Shown: positions 4,748 through 5,530 of the stretch, in pieces
Layout of the letters: every line of letters begins with the position of its first letter
How positions within the stretch are numbered: the stretch's first letter is position 1
Origin: CBFDCQ01 sp965603355
Lineage (GTDB): Bacteria > Hydrogenedentota > CAZGCA01 > CBFDCQ01
Assembly (NCBI GenBank): GCA_965603355.1
Contig: CBFDCQ010000126.1
Location: 1 to 5,530 of the forward strand
Direction: 5' to 3'
DNA: 5,530 bases
Translations under genes and position numbers: made by a program
The notes under the pieces: model-generated
Told to the model about the DNA's origin: nothing
Database searches by the model: none
The model's input: the letters and a program-made list of their open reading frames with translations, nothing else

Positions 4748-5530
4748 TCACGGAATAAAGCTCACATCCTCCTTCACCTCGACAATAAAGGAGGCAAGCA
4801 GCTTAGCGGCATTCGACAGGTCGTCCAGCGACACAACCTCGACCGGCGTGTGCATATACCTCGTCGGTATGCTCACGAGCGCCGAGGCTACGCCTGTTCG
4901 AGTAAGGAATATCGCATCGGTATCCGTGCAGGTCACTCCGGGTTCCGCCGAGATCTGAAACGGAACCTTGTTCTTCTTTGCAGTACTGATAAGCATCTTG
5001 CCCAGAACGGGGTTTATGCTCGCGCCACGATGCAGCACCGGTCCTGCGCCAAGCCTGATATCGCCCACGATAGCCTTGTCCGCGCCCGGGTAGTCAGAAG
5101 CGTGATCGACGTCAACGGCTATCCCGGCGTCAGGTTCGATACCGAACGCGCTGGTCTTGGCGCCCCGCGAACCGATCTCCTCCTGAACGGTCGACACGCA
5201 GTAAACGGCCGGTTTGATCTTCTTCTTCGCTGTCAGCCTCATCGTCTCAGCAACCACAAAACTCCCGACCTTGTCGTCGAAACCCCGCGATGCCGCGAGA
5301 CCGTTCCTGAGCAACCCGAACGGCACATCGAACGTTATGGGGTCGCCCACCGTAACGAACTTCTCGGCCTGCTTCTTGTTCTTGGCCCCTATATCGATCC
5401 AGAGCTGGTGTATGCGTGTTTTGCCCGGTTTCCCGTCCCTATCGGCGAGGTGCACGGGCTTCTTGCCGACGACGCCGTGCACTGCGCCGTCCTCCGCGTG
5501 TATAGCCACACGCTGGCCGGGCAGCAGCGC
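4748..5530 (-). CDS. M42 family metallopeptidase (aminopeptidase/endoglucanase-like), 5' end outside window
   Basis: This is the C-terminal 260 codons of a cytosolic dinuclear-metal aminopeptidase of the M42 (FrvX/PepA/tetrahedral aminopeptidase) family, which trims N-terminal residues from peptides. The frame is open to the window edge. The GTG at 5509 is almost certainly an internal valine, because the preceding codons (ALLPGQR) continue the family pattern of Gly-Gln-x-Val before the GviGxKPxHL segment. Counting from that valine, the GFDDKVG motif (76-82) carries the bridging metal Asp. TVQEEIGSRGA (107-117) carries the catalytic and metal-binding Glu pair. AVDVDHASD (131-139) carries another metal Asp. 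RYMHTPVE (217-224) carries the last metal His. Full-length members have roughly 340-360 residues, so about 80-100 residues, including the first metal His, lie outside. It is co-directional with the downstream genes, but a 220-bp gap with a promoter candidate follows, so shared function with them is not implied. The exact peptide substrate cannot be told from sequence. Confidence 0.93.
   Translation of the reverse strand, partial: ALLPGQRVAIHAEDGAVHGVVGKKPVHLADRDGKPGKTRIHQLWIDIGAKNKKQAEKFVTVGDPITFDVPFGLLRNGLAASRGFDDKVGSFVVAETMRLTAKKKIKPAVYCVSTVQEEIGSRGAKTSAFGIEPDAGIAVDVDHASDYPGADKAIVGDIRLGAGPVLHRGASINPVLGKMLISTAKKNKVPFQISAEPGVTCTDTDAIFLTRTGVASALVSIPTRYMHTPVEVVSLDDLSNAAKLLASFIVEVKEDVSFIP

Overview
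The window holds a minus-strand block of amino-acid biosynthesis genes. In transcription order (right to left) it contains the 3' part of an M42-family metallo-aminopeptidase gene, a 220-bp gap with a good promoter candidate, an ApgM-family (phosphoglycerate mutase-like) gene, lysC (aspartate kinase), and cimA ((R)-citramalate synthase). About 450 bp of non-coding, hairpin-rich repeat DNA follows downstream of cimA.

The DNA is bacterial and moderately GC-rich. The proteins match the versions found in anaerobic or deep-branching bacteria (Geobacter-like Deltaproteobacteria, Chloroflexota, deep Actinobacteriota and similar uncultivated lineages). The left-end repeats, including the dispersed repeat whose spurious translation reads SEAKQSI, are also typical of such genomes, but they do not identify a phylum. 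I cannot place the organism more precisely from this window.

Layout: 1-453, non-coding with at least four palindromic repeat units arranged as nested inverted repeats; 454-2031, cimA; 2031-3269, lysC, whose TAA stop overlaps the cimA ATG by one base (TAATG); 3270-3315, short spacer; 3316-4527, apgM-like gene; 4528-4747, spacer with a predicted extended -10 promoter; 4748-5530, M42 peptidase, cut by the right edge.

How the genes fit together: LysC makes aspartyl-phosphate, the first step toward lysine, methionine, threonine and threonine-derived isoleucine. CimA makes citramalate from pyruvate and acetyl-CoA, the threonine-independent route to 2-oxobutyrate and isoleucine. The ApgM-like protein belongs, by sequence and by neighbours, to the clade proposed to act as homoserine kinase in organisms lacking classical ThrB. 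The three-gene unit is therefore best read as a threonine/isoleucine supply operon rather than a glycolytic one. The M42 peptidase is co-directional, but the gap and promoter suggest it is a separate unit. The main points to follow up are the likely homoserine kinase role, its altered active-site serine motif, a possible internal start in lysC, and the compound inverted repeats downstream of cimA.
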